From the NCBI GenBank assembly GCA_943736015.1, contig OX031070.1, forward strand, positions 21,783,673 through 21,847,672: DNA of 64,000 nucleotides, given 5' to 3'. The notes under the pieces are model-generated. The model saw only the letters and a list, made by a program, of their open reading frames with translations. It searched no databases and had not been told where the DNA came from. A program made the translations under genes and the position numbers. The stretch is from Tridacna crocea. Lineage: Eukaryota; Mollusca; Bivalvia; Cardiida; Cardiidae. This document shows positions 1 to 10,490 of the stretch, in pieces; within the stretch, counting starts at the first letter, position 1, and each line of letters starts with the position of its first letter.

Positions 1-473
1 AGCTTTTTACGTCCAAAATAACGTCTAATATCCTGGTAATATGATCTGCAGATAAGATCTATGGGGCAGAAAAGTTGTCGGCCAAAGGACACAGAAACGC
101 TGATCAGGGCCTGTAAGTGTAAATGAACTTTTCACTGAGAGCCGATTTCCATCTTCTGCTAACACCTTCTCCGAGTAAATGTAAACACCGCCAGTCTACT
201 TTACATGCAATATTAATGGAAAAAGAGAGACATTCTCTATTACATGCACCCTTTGCTTAGCATCCTTATTTTGATGATAAAGACGGCAATGTACGACATG
301 TAATTGGATTAAACCTCTAGATGGAGTTGGGAACTTAACATTAATATGTAAAGTAGTGCTTTTAGTCCACCGCTTTGTAGTAACCTTTGGGTCAACACGT
401 GTATCAAAGACGTGAAATTCTTACTAAATAGGGAAGAATATTAACCCATTATCTAGAACTGTAAACTGTCCTG
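1..473. other. Unassigned AT-rich stretch
   Basis: No gene was recognised. Positions about 401-470 look like a diverged partial copy of 557-625 (both carry a shared gtgaaattcttacta-like stretch), so the outer flank of the inverted repeat that follows may itself be duplicated. Confidence 0.4.
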
Positions 474-970
474 GCCAAGACTTTTCTGCGTGTAGATTTC
501 ATTACAACAGTGCTGTAAGACCAAACCATTTAATAATCTTTGAGACAAAAAAGTACCAAACGTGTTGATGCATGAAATTCTTACTAATGCAGAAGGTTAA
601 TCCATGCTTTAAAACCGTGGATAACTATCATCGTCAACAACAAAGTTCTATTTTTTAAAATTTCATACAACCCACTCGATTGACGTTCAGTCTCAGACAA
701 ATGGCTTATCCTGAGATTCGAAAACTTAACAATAGTTGGAATCGTTGGTGAATACTGATTCGGGAGTTACTGATACAATAAACCTGTCAGTGTGGAGAGC
801 GTGTTGACCAACTAATGGTCAATACCAATGACCAACTAATGTTCAATACCAATGATACCATGCTCTGGAACTGTGTTCAGCCATCATGCTAAATGCTGTC
901 TTCTGGTTCTGAGTTCTATAATCAAGATGATCAGTCTAGGCCAGTCAGTTGATTAGTCTTTGTATTTAAA
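474..970 (+). repeat. Long inverted repeat 1, left arm
   Basis: About 500 bp that reappear as the reverse complement at 1761-2261. Landmarks are cttttctgcgtgta at the outer end, gtcagtgtggagagcgtgtt in the middle, and gttgattagtcttt at the inner end. A 25-bp internal duplication (808-861, ccaactaatg units) is present in both arms, so the palindrome formed after it. The arms have diverged by scattered substitutions and small indels. No protein is encoded. It could be the long TIR of a non-autonomous DNA transposon or an inverted segmental duplication. Confidence 0.85.
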
Positions 971-1247
971 CTAAGAACTGACTTTGGGTAAGTTTGTGAG
1001 TATCGTGCCTATTCTACTTTAGAAGGGAAGCGGCCAAGACATACCTTTTACGTATATCAAAGCGACATTCATAACATCTTCATTTTCAGAAAAAGGAGAT
1101 GTCATTTTCAAGGAAGTTGTTTGCGTAGCCGGATGCGACCTTAAATTTTACAGGCAACTTCATCTAACTGATAATTTCAGAATTATAAAGGCTTCTTGCT
1201 TCGGTAATATAGCGTATACATTCGACATTGGTAGCTAAAAGGTCAAT

Positions 1248-1461
1248 TTAACCTTTTACATCACTATCCCGCGTTTTAACGACTCTGAAAGAGAATGGAT
1301 CAGAAAAAACGTGGAAAAGGCTGGTAAGCAATATCTTCTGTGTTTTCCACAGTGTTGTCCATCCTATCAAAGCCAGAACCCATCATCTGAGCTACATTTG
1401 TCTTCCGCAAATGCTTTCGGATTGGATGAGTCTAAAGCTTTGTCGTCTGGTAAAACGTTAA
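1248..1461. mobile_element. Family A MITE, degenerate copy
   Basis: Bounded by TTAA at both ends. It keeps the right-arm signatures (tctgcaaatgcttt-like, gtctaaa, gtcgtctggtaaa) and a weak hairpin (gtgttttccacagtg). It lies in the ~790-bp spacer of inverted repeat 1. Confidence 0.6.
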
Positions 1462-1760
1462 GGAACACGAATTTGTATAGTTTCATGTAAATTAACTACA
1501 TCGTTTGAATTCATGACAAATGAAATATCATTATTCTCTTTGAATGTCAAAGGTTTTGGCTAACACAGATATTGAAGGGAAAAACATGTTCGATGCCCTA
1601 TGTAATTAAGCTGTGATTTAGATCTTCTTGTTAAATAAATTTCTTACAAATGTGGACGTTGAGTAAGAAAGAAATTAATTTATACGATGGGCAACATTGT
1701 GGAAAAACGCAGAAAATACTGCATACCAGCCCTTTCCACATTTTTTCTGATCCCTTCTCT

Positions 1761-2261
1761 GTAAATATAAAGACTAATCAACTGATTGGGTTAGACTGAT
1801 CATCTTGGATTATGGAATTTAGGACCAGAAGACAGCATTTAGCATGATGGCTGAACACAGTTCCAGAGCATGGTATCATTGGTATTGAACACTAGTTGGT
1901 CATTGGTATTGACCATTAGTTGGTCAACACGCTCTCCACACTGACAGGTTTATTGTATCAGTAACTCCCGGATCAGTATTCACCAACGATTCCAACTATT
2001 GTTAAGTTTTCCATCCTAGGATAATACATTTGTCTGAGACTGAACGTCAATCGAGCGGGCTGTGATGGAATTTTAAAAACAAATAGAACTCTGTTGTTGA
2101 CGATGGTAGTTGTCCACAGTTCTACAGCATGAGTAAACATTCTGCATTAGTAAGAATTTTATGCATTGACACGTTTGGTACATTTGTGACTCAAAGATTA
2201 CTAAATGGTTTGGTCTTACAGCACTGTTGTCATGAAATTTACACGCAGAAAAGTCTTGACC
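1761..2261 (-). repeat. Long inverted repeat 1, right arm
   Basis: Reverse complement of 474-970. The short open frames seen here on both strands are conserved only as DNA and match no protein family I recognise. Confidence 0.85.
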
Positions 2262-2420
2262 ACCCTTCACAAAATAAATTTCAAATTTTAAGTCAATTTT
2301 ATTTTGACGTGTGCGAATGTTTTCGATTTGAACAAACTTAATATTTTGTCGTTTTGTAATGTGTTTAAAAAAATAGTTGAAATATCGGTATGATATTTGT
2401 TTAGAAATATCAATCCTATA

Positions 2421-2622
2421 TTAACCTTTCTCCTGCTATATAAGTGAATCAATTGAAACTTTCAAGATGCCACCGTGCTATTTCGAAGTAAATCTTTGGC
2501 GGAAAATATCCCCTATCGAATTGTGTAGATCAAAGATCAGACTGCACGTTTTGTGCAGTCTGATCTTGATCTACTCTGTCCGCAAAAGGTACTTTAGTCC
2601 TGCATTGCAACCTAAAGGTTAT
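2421..2622. mobile_element. Family C hairpin MITE
   Basis: Starts TTAACCTTTCTCCTGCT. The central hairpin at about 2527-2580 has arms of the form gatcaaagatcagactgcac and its complement. The right end is decayed. Confidence 0.7.
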
Positions 2623-2905
2623 TGTTTGTGTACGAAGGATACAAGTATGTCAACTTAGTCCATCAGCGTATTAATTGCATTGTCTTCGTATCAGGTATTG
2701 AGTTAATGAGTTGTAGCAACAAAAAGAATCATAAAAAAGACGATGAAAGGAATACCGGTATATAATGATGAAAACACGGCAGCATAAATTGTGGATTGAT
2801 TTAGCTATTAGCTTTTGTGGTGCCTGTTAGTCATTTCCTATTGTAACCTGAAGCTCGAAACTGTTAAGGAACTAATAAACACCCATTATCATGAAAAGTC
2901 TTGAT
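2623..2905. other. Unassigned stretch
   Basis: No gene, repeat signature or RNA was recognised. Confidence 0.3.
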
Positions 2906-2907
2906 CA

Positions 2908-3200
2908 GCCGGCATAGCCCAGTTGGTAGAGCGTAGGACTAGTGAAGGTGATGTCTCGGATCACAGAAGGTATTGGTTTGATTCCCACAACTGACCATAT
3001 AAAATTACTAATAGTCTTTCAGATGAGACGTAAAACCGAGGTCCCGTGTGACGGTGCTGTACACCGAGCACATTAAAGAACAAGGCGTAACTTAGGATGG
3101 GTTTCATCCTGTATCTGCACTATCTCCTGGAACAATGTTAACAGCCTTCTGAGCGCGTCGCATATATGTGCAACCGGTGATGACGATGAATGAAAGCAAA
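2908..3200 (+). mobile_element. tRNA-derived SINE
   Basis: The head resembles a tRNA gene: a good A box (tagcccagttggtagag, about 2917) and a B box (ggtttgattccc, about 2976). It cannot fold as a tRNA because the anticodon region is expanded. The body contains accgaggtcccgtgtgac and a segment (caccgagcac ... aggcgtaact ... tttcatcctgtatctgcac) that recurs at 26895-26960, which marks it as a dispersed SINE rather than a tRNA gene. Confidence 0.65.
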
Positions 3201-3450
3201 TCCATCAAGATAAGCCACTGTATCATTGACTGAAATGAGTCTTTGAGTAGTTTTACTCATTACCTCTTAAAATATATTACCCGCATACAATTTTAGAGTG
3301 GGCCAAGCTCTGACAAAAGGGGATTCGGTGCACCTCCCTAATGCATGATGCAAAGCAAATTAACATACAATCATGGATCCGAAAATTCCATCTTGTCAAT
3401 CAACTGAATTCTGATGTAATACTTGATAAAAATATCAGTAGACATATTTA

Positions 3451-3625
3451 GATATAGGGAGTGATTTTGATCTCAAAATTAAAAATATCAATTATACTCC
3501 GATAAACCCTGTGCTGTGGGTACTCATTTGAATCGTCTCATCGAGGCGATTCTAATAAGTACCACAACATAAGGTTTGGGATAATGGATTTAGAATACTA
3601 TCACTCCCTCTTATCTGGAGCTCTT
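3451..3625. mobile_element. Family G MITE
   Basis: Inverted termini gagtgattttgat / actatcactccctc flank a central hairpin gaatcgtctcatcgaggcgattc. The same organisation recurs at 40264-40452, with a fragment in HEATR6 intron 2. Confidence 0.65.
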
Positions 3626-4720
3626 CGTAGATATTCAAGTTTGATAACTGAATATGTGTAACGATAGTCTATTTTGGATGACAAGTTAAATGTTAGATTA
3701 AAAGTTAAATGCAAGGCATGGACATCAATATCTTTTACGGCAAAGTATATAGTGTTTATATGAAAAGAAAAAACAATGTTTAAAATCGTTCGATATCATG
3801 AACTATTTTACACTCAATTGAGGTATTCAGCTTCAAATGTATTAAATTTGAACTGGTTATAAATGACAAAAAGGAAATAAAAACGTATTTCTAAATTTAA
3901 ATGATTTTGTTTTCGAGCATTACTATCCACGTTACCCAAAGTCACGTGACTCCATTTATGTCAGAGCATTGTCTTGGAATCCTTTTAAAAGGAATGGGAT
4001 TTGTTACACGAGGAGAAACAAGATATTTAGAGTCCTGCTAACCCTGGCAAAGGAATTACTGACAAGTTAAAGTGTGCTATTGTAACTAATGATATTCGAT
4101 TTATCTTCATTTGTCATGGGTTTTCGATGATCGACATGGTGCAATGTTCCCATCCCTGGTAATATTCAGTATTTGATTCTTCCGTTTTCAAAAACTACTT
4201 TCTGAATTAGAGAGTTATTTAAGAAATCGCTATTCTTTTGATGGGTTTGAATTTAAACCGCTTAGAGCATTGAGTTAAATTAAAAAATCACAAGTTTTAT
4301 ACATCTCTTGTCGATCTTTTTAAACGACTTTGTTCTGATCCTTAACATCTCAAACACACTTTCTCACACAATTTCGCAGTGTTCAACTTTTGAAAACTAA
4401 ATTAGGAAAAATAGCAATTGTTTGTTACAATCAAAATGATTTTTTCCCTCCAAAGGTGCAATAAGCCAGTTTTTGACCCTCCCTTTATTTCTTAGAGAAT
4501 GTGGATATTTTATCCAAAAAATGATGTGAACGTGACAGTTATCCCTTAGAGTTGTGGATGGAGAAAATTAACCTAATCCTCATGCGGCACGACCTTTGAA
4601 ACAATAGTTGGCGACTCTACCAATACAACTATGGGGCCAGCAGTTACTGATATTTTACCCTTTTAGGAAGTACTAATGTCATGTTTTCGGTATTTCATCG
4701 AGAAATGTTGGTAGATCATA
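3626..4720. other. Unassigned AT-rich stretch
   Basis: No coding signal, known repeat or RNA was recognised. Confidence 0.3.
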
Positions 4721-4868
4721 ACATTAGTTGTACGGTCAGGTGGCAGGAAACTTTTCCACGGCTGTGGTAAATCATGTCAACCCGAGCCGATGGCGAGGAG
4801 GCGACATGATCTACCACAGCCATGAACAAGTTTCTAGGTCCCCTGTCACCTGACCGTACAACGAATTT
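4721..4868. repeat. Palindromic hairpin element
   Basis: Arms ttgtacggtcaggtg ... ctgtggtaaatcatgtc and their complements surround a ~25-base GC-rich loop. It is the size of a small palindromic MITE. No second copy was noticed in the window. Confidence 0.7.
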
Positions 4869-5525
4869 ATTTTACTGCAACGTTTACCATCCCAACGTTT
4901 GCTAACCGAATTTTACCTGTCCTTTGGTTTAAAAATTTTAGTACACCGACGTAGAATTTCCCTTCTGGTGGCCTTTTCTTCCTTCTTTATGCCCCAATTC
5001 AATGAAAACTGACATCACTGGGAACTGATGTCACTGAAACCTTGGTAATACGTGCTAAAACGTGTAGCTTGTCGCATAATCTTGATGTTAATCTTGATCG
5101 ACGCCGCCATTTGCTAATGTAGTCATACATACGAGGCTCCCGAAAGCGAAGCTGCTTTTACGTTTGTTTTGCCAGTGTACAAGATATATAAGTTCGGGGC
5201 ATATTATCCAATCAGATCACGAGAAATTTCTTTGAAAAAGGTCTGATACTTAAGTTGCAACTAGTGAAAATAATCGATTTGATGACAGCCAGTACGGATA
5301 TTACGGTGCAGAACTATCTTTGAAAATAAGCCCCTGAGGTAACGTTTTACGAACGATTTGCAAGTTTTTGTCCAAAAAATTGCCCAATTTTAAGCTTATC
5401 TTCAGAATTCGCAGATCCGTTTTTCAACAGTTTCGTAACTGTGAATATTCCTCAATTTTTCGTAACTCTTCAATAGAAGGGGGAAATAGTGTAAGTAATA
5501 TACTTAGGGAAATAGTGCGTGACAT
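4869..5525. other. Unassigned stretch
   Basis: Nothing recognisable as gene, RNA or named repeat family. Confidence 0.3.
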
Positions 5526-5529
5526 TTAA

Positions 5530-5957
5530 CCTGACGGAAAAATGACGTAATTTATGCACATGTACCCTATATATCTCGAGCTTTACGTAATTTGTAATTT
5601 CTTCTTATGTAGGGTAAGGTACGCCACGGGGAATTGTTAAAAATTAACTGTTCTGGATTTTGATGAAAGTTCCAACAAAGAAAAGAGGTAAGAAGCATTT
5701 TATTATTATTATTATTGTCGTTATTAATATTATTGTGAAAGTTCAAAAGAAATTTCATCAAGTTACCATTATGGGTAATATGTTCACTCGTGAGAATCAT
5801 CGGTAATATTTCACTCGTGGCGTAATCGATATTTACTTCATCCATTAACATCGGTGATATTTTGTCTCGTGGCTGCTCCACGAGTGAAAATGTTACCGAC
5901 GATGTTTACTCGATGAAATAAATTTCAATCTTTCACCGAAAAAAAAATATGTTTCTA
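5530..5957. mobile_element. Family B element, diverged copy
   Basis: Shares with the better copies tacgccacggggaat, ctggattttgat and the end gatgaaataaatttcaatctttcaccg. A TTA-rich run at 5700-5735 interrupts it, and the inner hairpin is partly duplicated. The 104-residue minus-strand open frame here is only the reading of this repeat. Confidence 0.6.
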
Positions 5958-7390
5958 AACATTTTTTGTTGTTGTTCATGGGGTGGGAACTTGTGTAAAC
6001 AGCAATATCCATTATAAATGTTTTCGGTAATTCCCTGTATGGTTCCCCTTCTGCATTACAACACATTACAGTATTGCATAGAGCGAGAGAAATGTAGGGT
6101 AAACTATTTCATATTTCTATCTGGTTGAATGGGACGCCCTGTTTACTTAGGTAACTAGTGCGCAGTAACCACTGTTTCCGCCGTCAGCTGAAACGTTGGT
6201 AAATTAAATCGGCATTTTAACTGATCGTAACTATCAAATATCAAACAATAATCCACTGTTGTTTCTTGATAAACTAACATAAAGCATGAAATGAATTGCG
6301 ATATTTTTTTTTCAATGATTAAAACAAATATCTTCTATTTATCCTCCTGTCGTACATAACGACTAAGCTGTTTCTAACGGAACAGGAAATTTTATAGTAC
6401 AAATACATTAAAATACATGAAAAAAAAAACTGACTTGGTAATTCTTCGTGTATTTACTTTTTTTTCTTTTAAGAGCTTTTATCTATGTTTTACAGTTCAA
6501 AGGAGCCATTTTTTAGTTAAAAGGTACTGCTAACTTAAAGTACCGGTGTTGTATTTTTTATGTCCCCGAATACTTATATGAATACTTTGATCTACGTGCA
6601 AGATCTCTGCGTAGCCATGTTGACCTCCATATCGATTCTACGGAGTCCTTAAGCAGCCATCTAAAATCTATGTCTAAAAACAGAAACATGCGAGACTTTA
6701 CGACCTTCGCGAGACAACACAAGCTAAGTTTGACATTCTGAACGTTGATTTTCCGTAAATCTACTGGTGCCATCGGTTGCCCATATGGATGACGCTTCCT
6801 AATGGCTATTATTTATGTATAGGGGGTGGGGTGGTGACAGGGCAGGATGCAGGACGAATCCAACCCTAAGCTACACATGCTTCTTTAATGTATTCGGTGT
6901 ATAGCACCAACATACGGGACTACGGTTTCGGGGTCACTAGGAAAAAAATGCATGCTAACCGTACCTTTACCTCGAAGTACTTTAATTGTTTACTTCGATG
7001 CTGCTTTTTCACTAGATCTTTGATTGTTTACTTCAAACTATGCACATGCATATATACGCATCTTCTTATAGTATAGGCGACTTTACTACAAAACATATCA
7101 CTTTGCTCAGTACTATTAATTCCATTGATATTTTCTATCAATCATGATGAATTTTTACCCTCTTGAGGAAAATGAAATAGAAAAAGAAAAAAAAAAGGAG
7201 CATATGACTTTAACCACCCGGCTACAAAGGAATCTTTCCCTCACGGTCATGAAGATAAAAGTGAAATTCAATGGAGATTGATAACGTTGGTCTAGGATAA
7301 ACAGAGAATCAATTAGGAACTGAGTGCATGAACCTCAAAGACTTCATGTATATTACAGTAAAAATCCGTTCCTCGCCCTTCAGTGGCTTT
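5958..7390. other. Unassigned AT-rich stretch
   Basis: No gene or repeat family was recognised. The small open frames on both strands lack familiar motifs. Confidence 0.3.
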
Positions 7391-7391
7391 T

Positions 7392-7460
7392 GCAGATGGC
7401 ATGGACGAAGATCAAACTGCACAGAACGTGCATTCTGATCTTGCATCCATGCCATCTGCT
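7392..7460. repeat. Hairpin related to family C
   Basis: gcagatggcatgga ... tccatgccatctgc forms an extended stem around a gatcaaactgcac / gtgcattctgatc core that resembles the family C hairpin. A decayed relative is at 7645-7690. Confidence 0.5.
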
Positions 7461-7699
7461 TGTTATGTAAACTTTATGGGGTATAGATATTGTTCTAAAT
7501 ATTTGGGAGTCTCATCTTGTAAACATTGTCTGCAGTTTGCAGAAGTGCAATATGCACAGTGTCGTGCTTTGCAGGCTATGGTATACTGCTGAATCAAAGC
7601 ATTGTGTTCAAAATTTATATATTTCACCGTAGAGTTCAGACAATATAGATTACAGATCAGACAGCAAGTAATGCACAGTCTAATCTTCAAATACACGGT

Positions 7700-8525
7700 A
7701 AATTAAGCGCAAACAACTAAATTCTTCCCAAATATTTCAATAGTGTAAACGAGAAATTTGACGTTCGTGTATTGTCGTAGAAAAAATGTGAAGGCTCTTC
7801 GGCCAGAGCTTTTATCATGGGGAAATATAAACGAGTTACGCTGGGACCTAACCCATTTTTCGACTGAGTAAATTTAATATAGAGAAAATGAACAATGGGA
7901 CGACACAGCCTTTTTATAATGGACCAATTTTTTCTCCAACACGTCTACCAGTCATATTGGACCATTCGTCTGATAAACCAACCGTCAATCAAATGGACTG
8001 CTTCAACACTGGTAGTGAATATTAGGGAGAGCCATACGAGAATAAAAGTAATACTATCACTGTTCTGACCCGACCTTTTCTTGAGAAGTCCGTCGAAGTT
8101 AATCCAGAGATCAGTATGAGCCTAACGTGCAGTTAGTGTACAGTATCCTTTTAAATTTACACCGCTAATATGTGCAGCTACTGATGGTTTTAGCGTGCTA
8201 AGAGTTAATCTAATAAACCTAGCCTAAATGATAACCTTTCTCGGACTTTCTGGCTTTCTGACCCTAGGAAATTATGAGACATGAAGATTTTAGCATCATA
8301 GCTATGAAAGTGGATATGCCATACCGGTATCAAAATCTCCGCCTGATACATGTATCAAGCTGTCCAAACACAAAATTATTTTCACTCTGTTACTATCAAG
8401 GCTGCTTACATTCTTATGACAAAGGAACCGCTGACAAGTAGAGGTTCTTCTTCAGACATTCAACATTAAGATTTATTGTTTTGGTTACAAACACGTTTCT
8501 ATACCTTCTGGTCATCCACCAAGGC
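7700..8525. other. Unassigned stretch
   Basis: No gene, RNA or repeat signature was recognised. Confidence 0.3.
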
Positions 8526-8697
8526 TGCGGTGATAAAAACAATGCAAATGGTTTCTCAAAGAGAATGTCTACCTTGACAACCCCCCTGGGAATCCAGCTT
8601 GGTACAATCAGGTTTTAATTCCCTCTCTTTAACCTCTTACTGAACTGTCACCTCTTTATTATGGCCCTGAGGAAGAAAACGTTTTGAAAACAGGGTT
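8526..8697 (+). repeat. Inverted repeat 2, left arm
   Basis: Reverse-complement partner of 10318-10490, estimated by eye at about 90 percent identity. The inner part (from 8629, TTAACCTCTTACTGAAC ... ctgaggaagaaaa) is a degenerate family A end. The outer part (caaagagaatgtctacc, gggaatccagcttggtac) is unrelated to family A, so the duplication includes flanking DNA. Confidence 0.85.
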
Positions 8698-8992
8698 TTC
8701 CTGTTTTTTCCACAAGGCTTTTCCCCTTTCAAATAAAAAGCGCACCAAATTAGTTGCAATCGATTTGTTGTCTGTAAACGCTTCCAATAAGGACTTCTTA
8801 CATTGCAGATTTTAATAAAGTACGGTATTTTTCTAATGATATTTTTATCACAAGATAAATTGGTCTATCACTTTTTGTCATCTACCAGGACTGGAACGAA
8901 GAAAGTAGGAAAACGGCCCACTTATGGACGTTTCTAGCATAGCGACTCCTCGTCGAATCGAGCTTGCTACATCCAGGTCACAATTCCATTTC

Positions 8993-9130
8993 CTTAACTC
9001 CTTACCAGACGATCGAATTTCAGACTTTTCAAATTCAAAAGCATTTCCGGACCATAAAGTCAAATGATGGAATTGGCTTTGATAGGGAAGAAAACAATGC
9101 GAAACAAAAATGGAAAAATGCTTGTTACGT
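8993..9130. mobile_element. Family A MITE, partial copy
   Basis: Begins TTAACTCCTTACCAGACGA and keeps the left half (cttttcaaattcaaaagcattt, gatagggaagaaaac). The hairpin is decayed, and it runs into the next copy. Confidence 0.5.
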
Positions 9131-9147
9131 GATTGTACGATAGAAGG

Positions 9148-9352
9148 TTAATATTCTTTACCAAGTTTTCACAGAATATTACGACCTGGGGGAAATTGCT
9201 TTTGAAAACATTGTTTAAAAAAGGAGAAAATGGTAACCAGCATTTTCTCCCTTCACAAACATGTTTTTAATCTTTTGAACACAAATCGTAGCGTGCGAGT
9301 CGAATATATTTTTTCAATGGCAAAATAATTAATGCTTTCAAATTGGACAATT
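9148..9352. mobile_element. Family A MITE, degenerate
   Basis: Recognised by gaaaacattgtttaaaaaaggagaaaatgg and the tail gctttcaaattggaca. It lies in the spacer of inverted repeat 2. Confidence 0.6.
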
Positions 9353-9681
9353 CCAAAACATTGTTTTCTGGTACAGAGTCCACAATAAGACCCATGGGAA
9401 TGCTCTAAAGCATATGAAAACGTATTTAACCGGACAGTGGTCAATTCCCAGTCGCTTCCCTATTCGGATTGTCATCCATCCATAATGCCACGTGATCAAT
9501 ACAAAGCCAATTACAAACGCTTAATGAAACTGTAATGACCCTGTTAAGGCGCTAACGAATATATAGTAATAAAGCAATTTCACAGGTCATTTTCCCTGAT
9601 TTGATTATGTTTTTCTGTATATTGATACCGAATCCACAACCGTTCTACGATAGACCACTTTCGTATCCGTATAGTATCTAT

Positions 9682-9683
<2 letters not shown>

Positions 9684-9729
<46 letters not shown>
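9684..9729. repeat. (CT)n microsatellite
   Basis: About 45 bp of uninterrupted CT repeats directly before a tRNA-derived SINE. Confidence 0.95.
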
Positions 9730-9731
<2 letters not shown>

Positions 9732-9954
9732 GTGTCCTACTTAGCTCAGTTGTGAACGTTTAGAATTCGTAGCTAGGAGGCATCATGTTCAATCCCCTCT
9801 TTAAGCACTTGGATTTTCCTTAAGGTATCCTTGGGCAAGAAACTTCAGATATTTAGCCTAGTACTGGAAAACCAGGGACACAAACATGAACATGTCCGCT
9901 GTTGCCGAAAGAATAAATGTTAAAAAGCAGTATAAAGCATCATTCAGTCAATCA
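9732..9954 (+). mobile_element. tRNA-derived SINE
   Basis: A box (acttagctcagttg, about 9739) and weak B box (atgttcaatcccc, about 9785). The body has tgggcaagaaactt and ctagtactgga and ends in an A-rich tail leading into a GTCT microsatellite. The acceptor stem does not pair, so this is not a tRNA gene. Confidence 0.6.
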
Positions 9955-9955
9955 G

Positions 9956-9990
<35 letters not shown>

Positions 9991-9997
9991 TTCTCTC
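9955..9997. repeat. (GTCT)n / CT microsatellite
   Basis: GTCT repeats grading into CT at the 3' end of the preceding SINE. Confidence 0.9.
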
Positions 9998-10135
9998 AAG
10001 GCTTATCCAAGATTCAGCTTGTATTGGAGGTTTTCAAATTCTATCATTAGGCTTTACAGCCAGTGTTGGCCAGTGTTTCATGTCGATTGAGAACTTGTTT
10101 TTCAGTAGATATAAAATAAATGTGTTTAAAACTAA

Positions 10136-10220
10136 TTGATGATAGTCACTGCGATAGGATTCATTCCTCTTTCACCACTGACCATTGTTTTGACGATATT
10201 TATATTGGATAGCAGCCAGC
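10136..10220 (+). mobile_element. SINE 3' core fragment
   Basis: atgatagtcactgcgatagg attcattcct ... agcagccagcggcttgg matches the 3' part of the SINE at 24219-24296. The tRNA head is missing here. Confidence 0.5.
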
Positions 10221-10317
10221 GGCTTGGAAAGATTCAAAGTTACGTTTGCGGGAATAATATCTCGGACGTTGTGTGCAATCTGATTTTGATCTTAGCAGCC
10301 ATATTTTCCTGTTCCCA

Positions 10318-10490
10318 CTACGTTTTCAACACGATTCTTCCTCAGGGCTGTAATAAAGAGGTGACAGTTCAGTAAGAGGTTCAAGAGAGGGAATTAAAAC
10401 CTGATTGTACCAAGCTGGATTCCCAGCGGAGTTGTCCAGGTAGACATTCTCTTTGAGAAACCATTTACATGGTTTTTATCACCCCAGTAT
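10318..10490 (-). repeat. Inverted repeat 2, right arm
   Basis: Reverse complement of 8526-8697. The ~1.6-kb spacer holds family A debris, a SINE and two microsatellites. Confidence 0.85.

Noticed and set aside
2908-2995. tRNA gene
   Set aside because: A and B boxes are good but the spacing and stems do not fit a tRNA, and the downstream body is repeated elsewhere.
3300-3370. Similarity between 3303-3360 and 25580-25640 (gccaagctctgacaaaagg- and gccatatccggataaagg-type)
   Set aside because: Possibly a shared old repeat, but the match is too short and diverged to delimit by eye.
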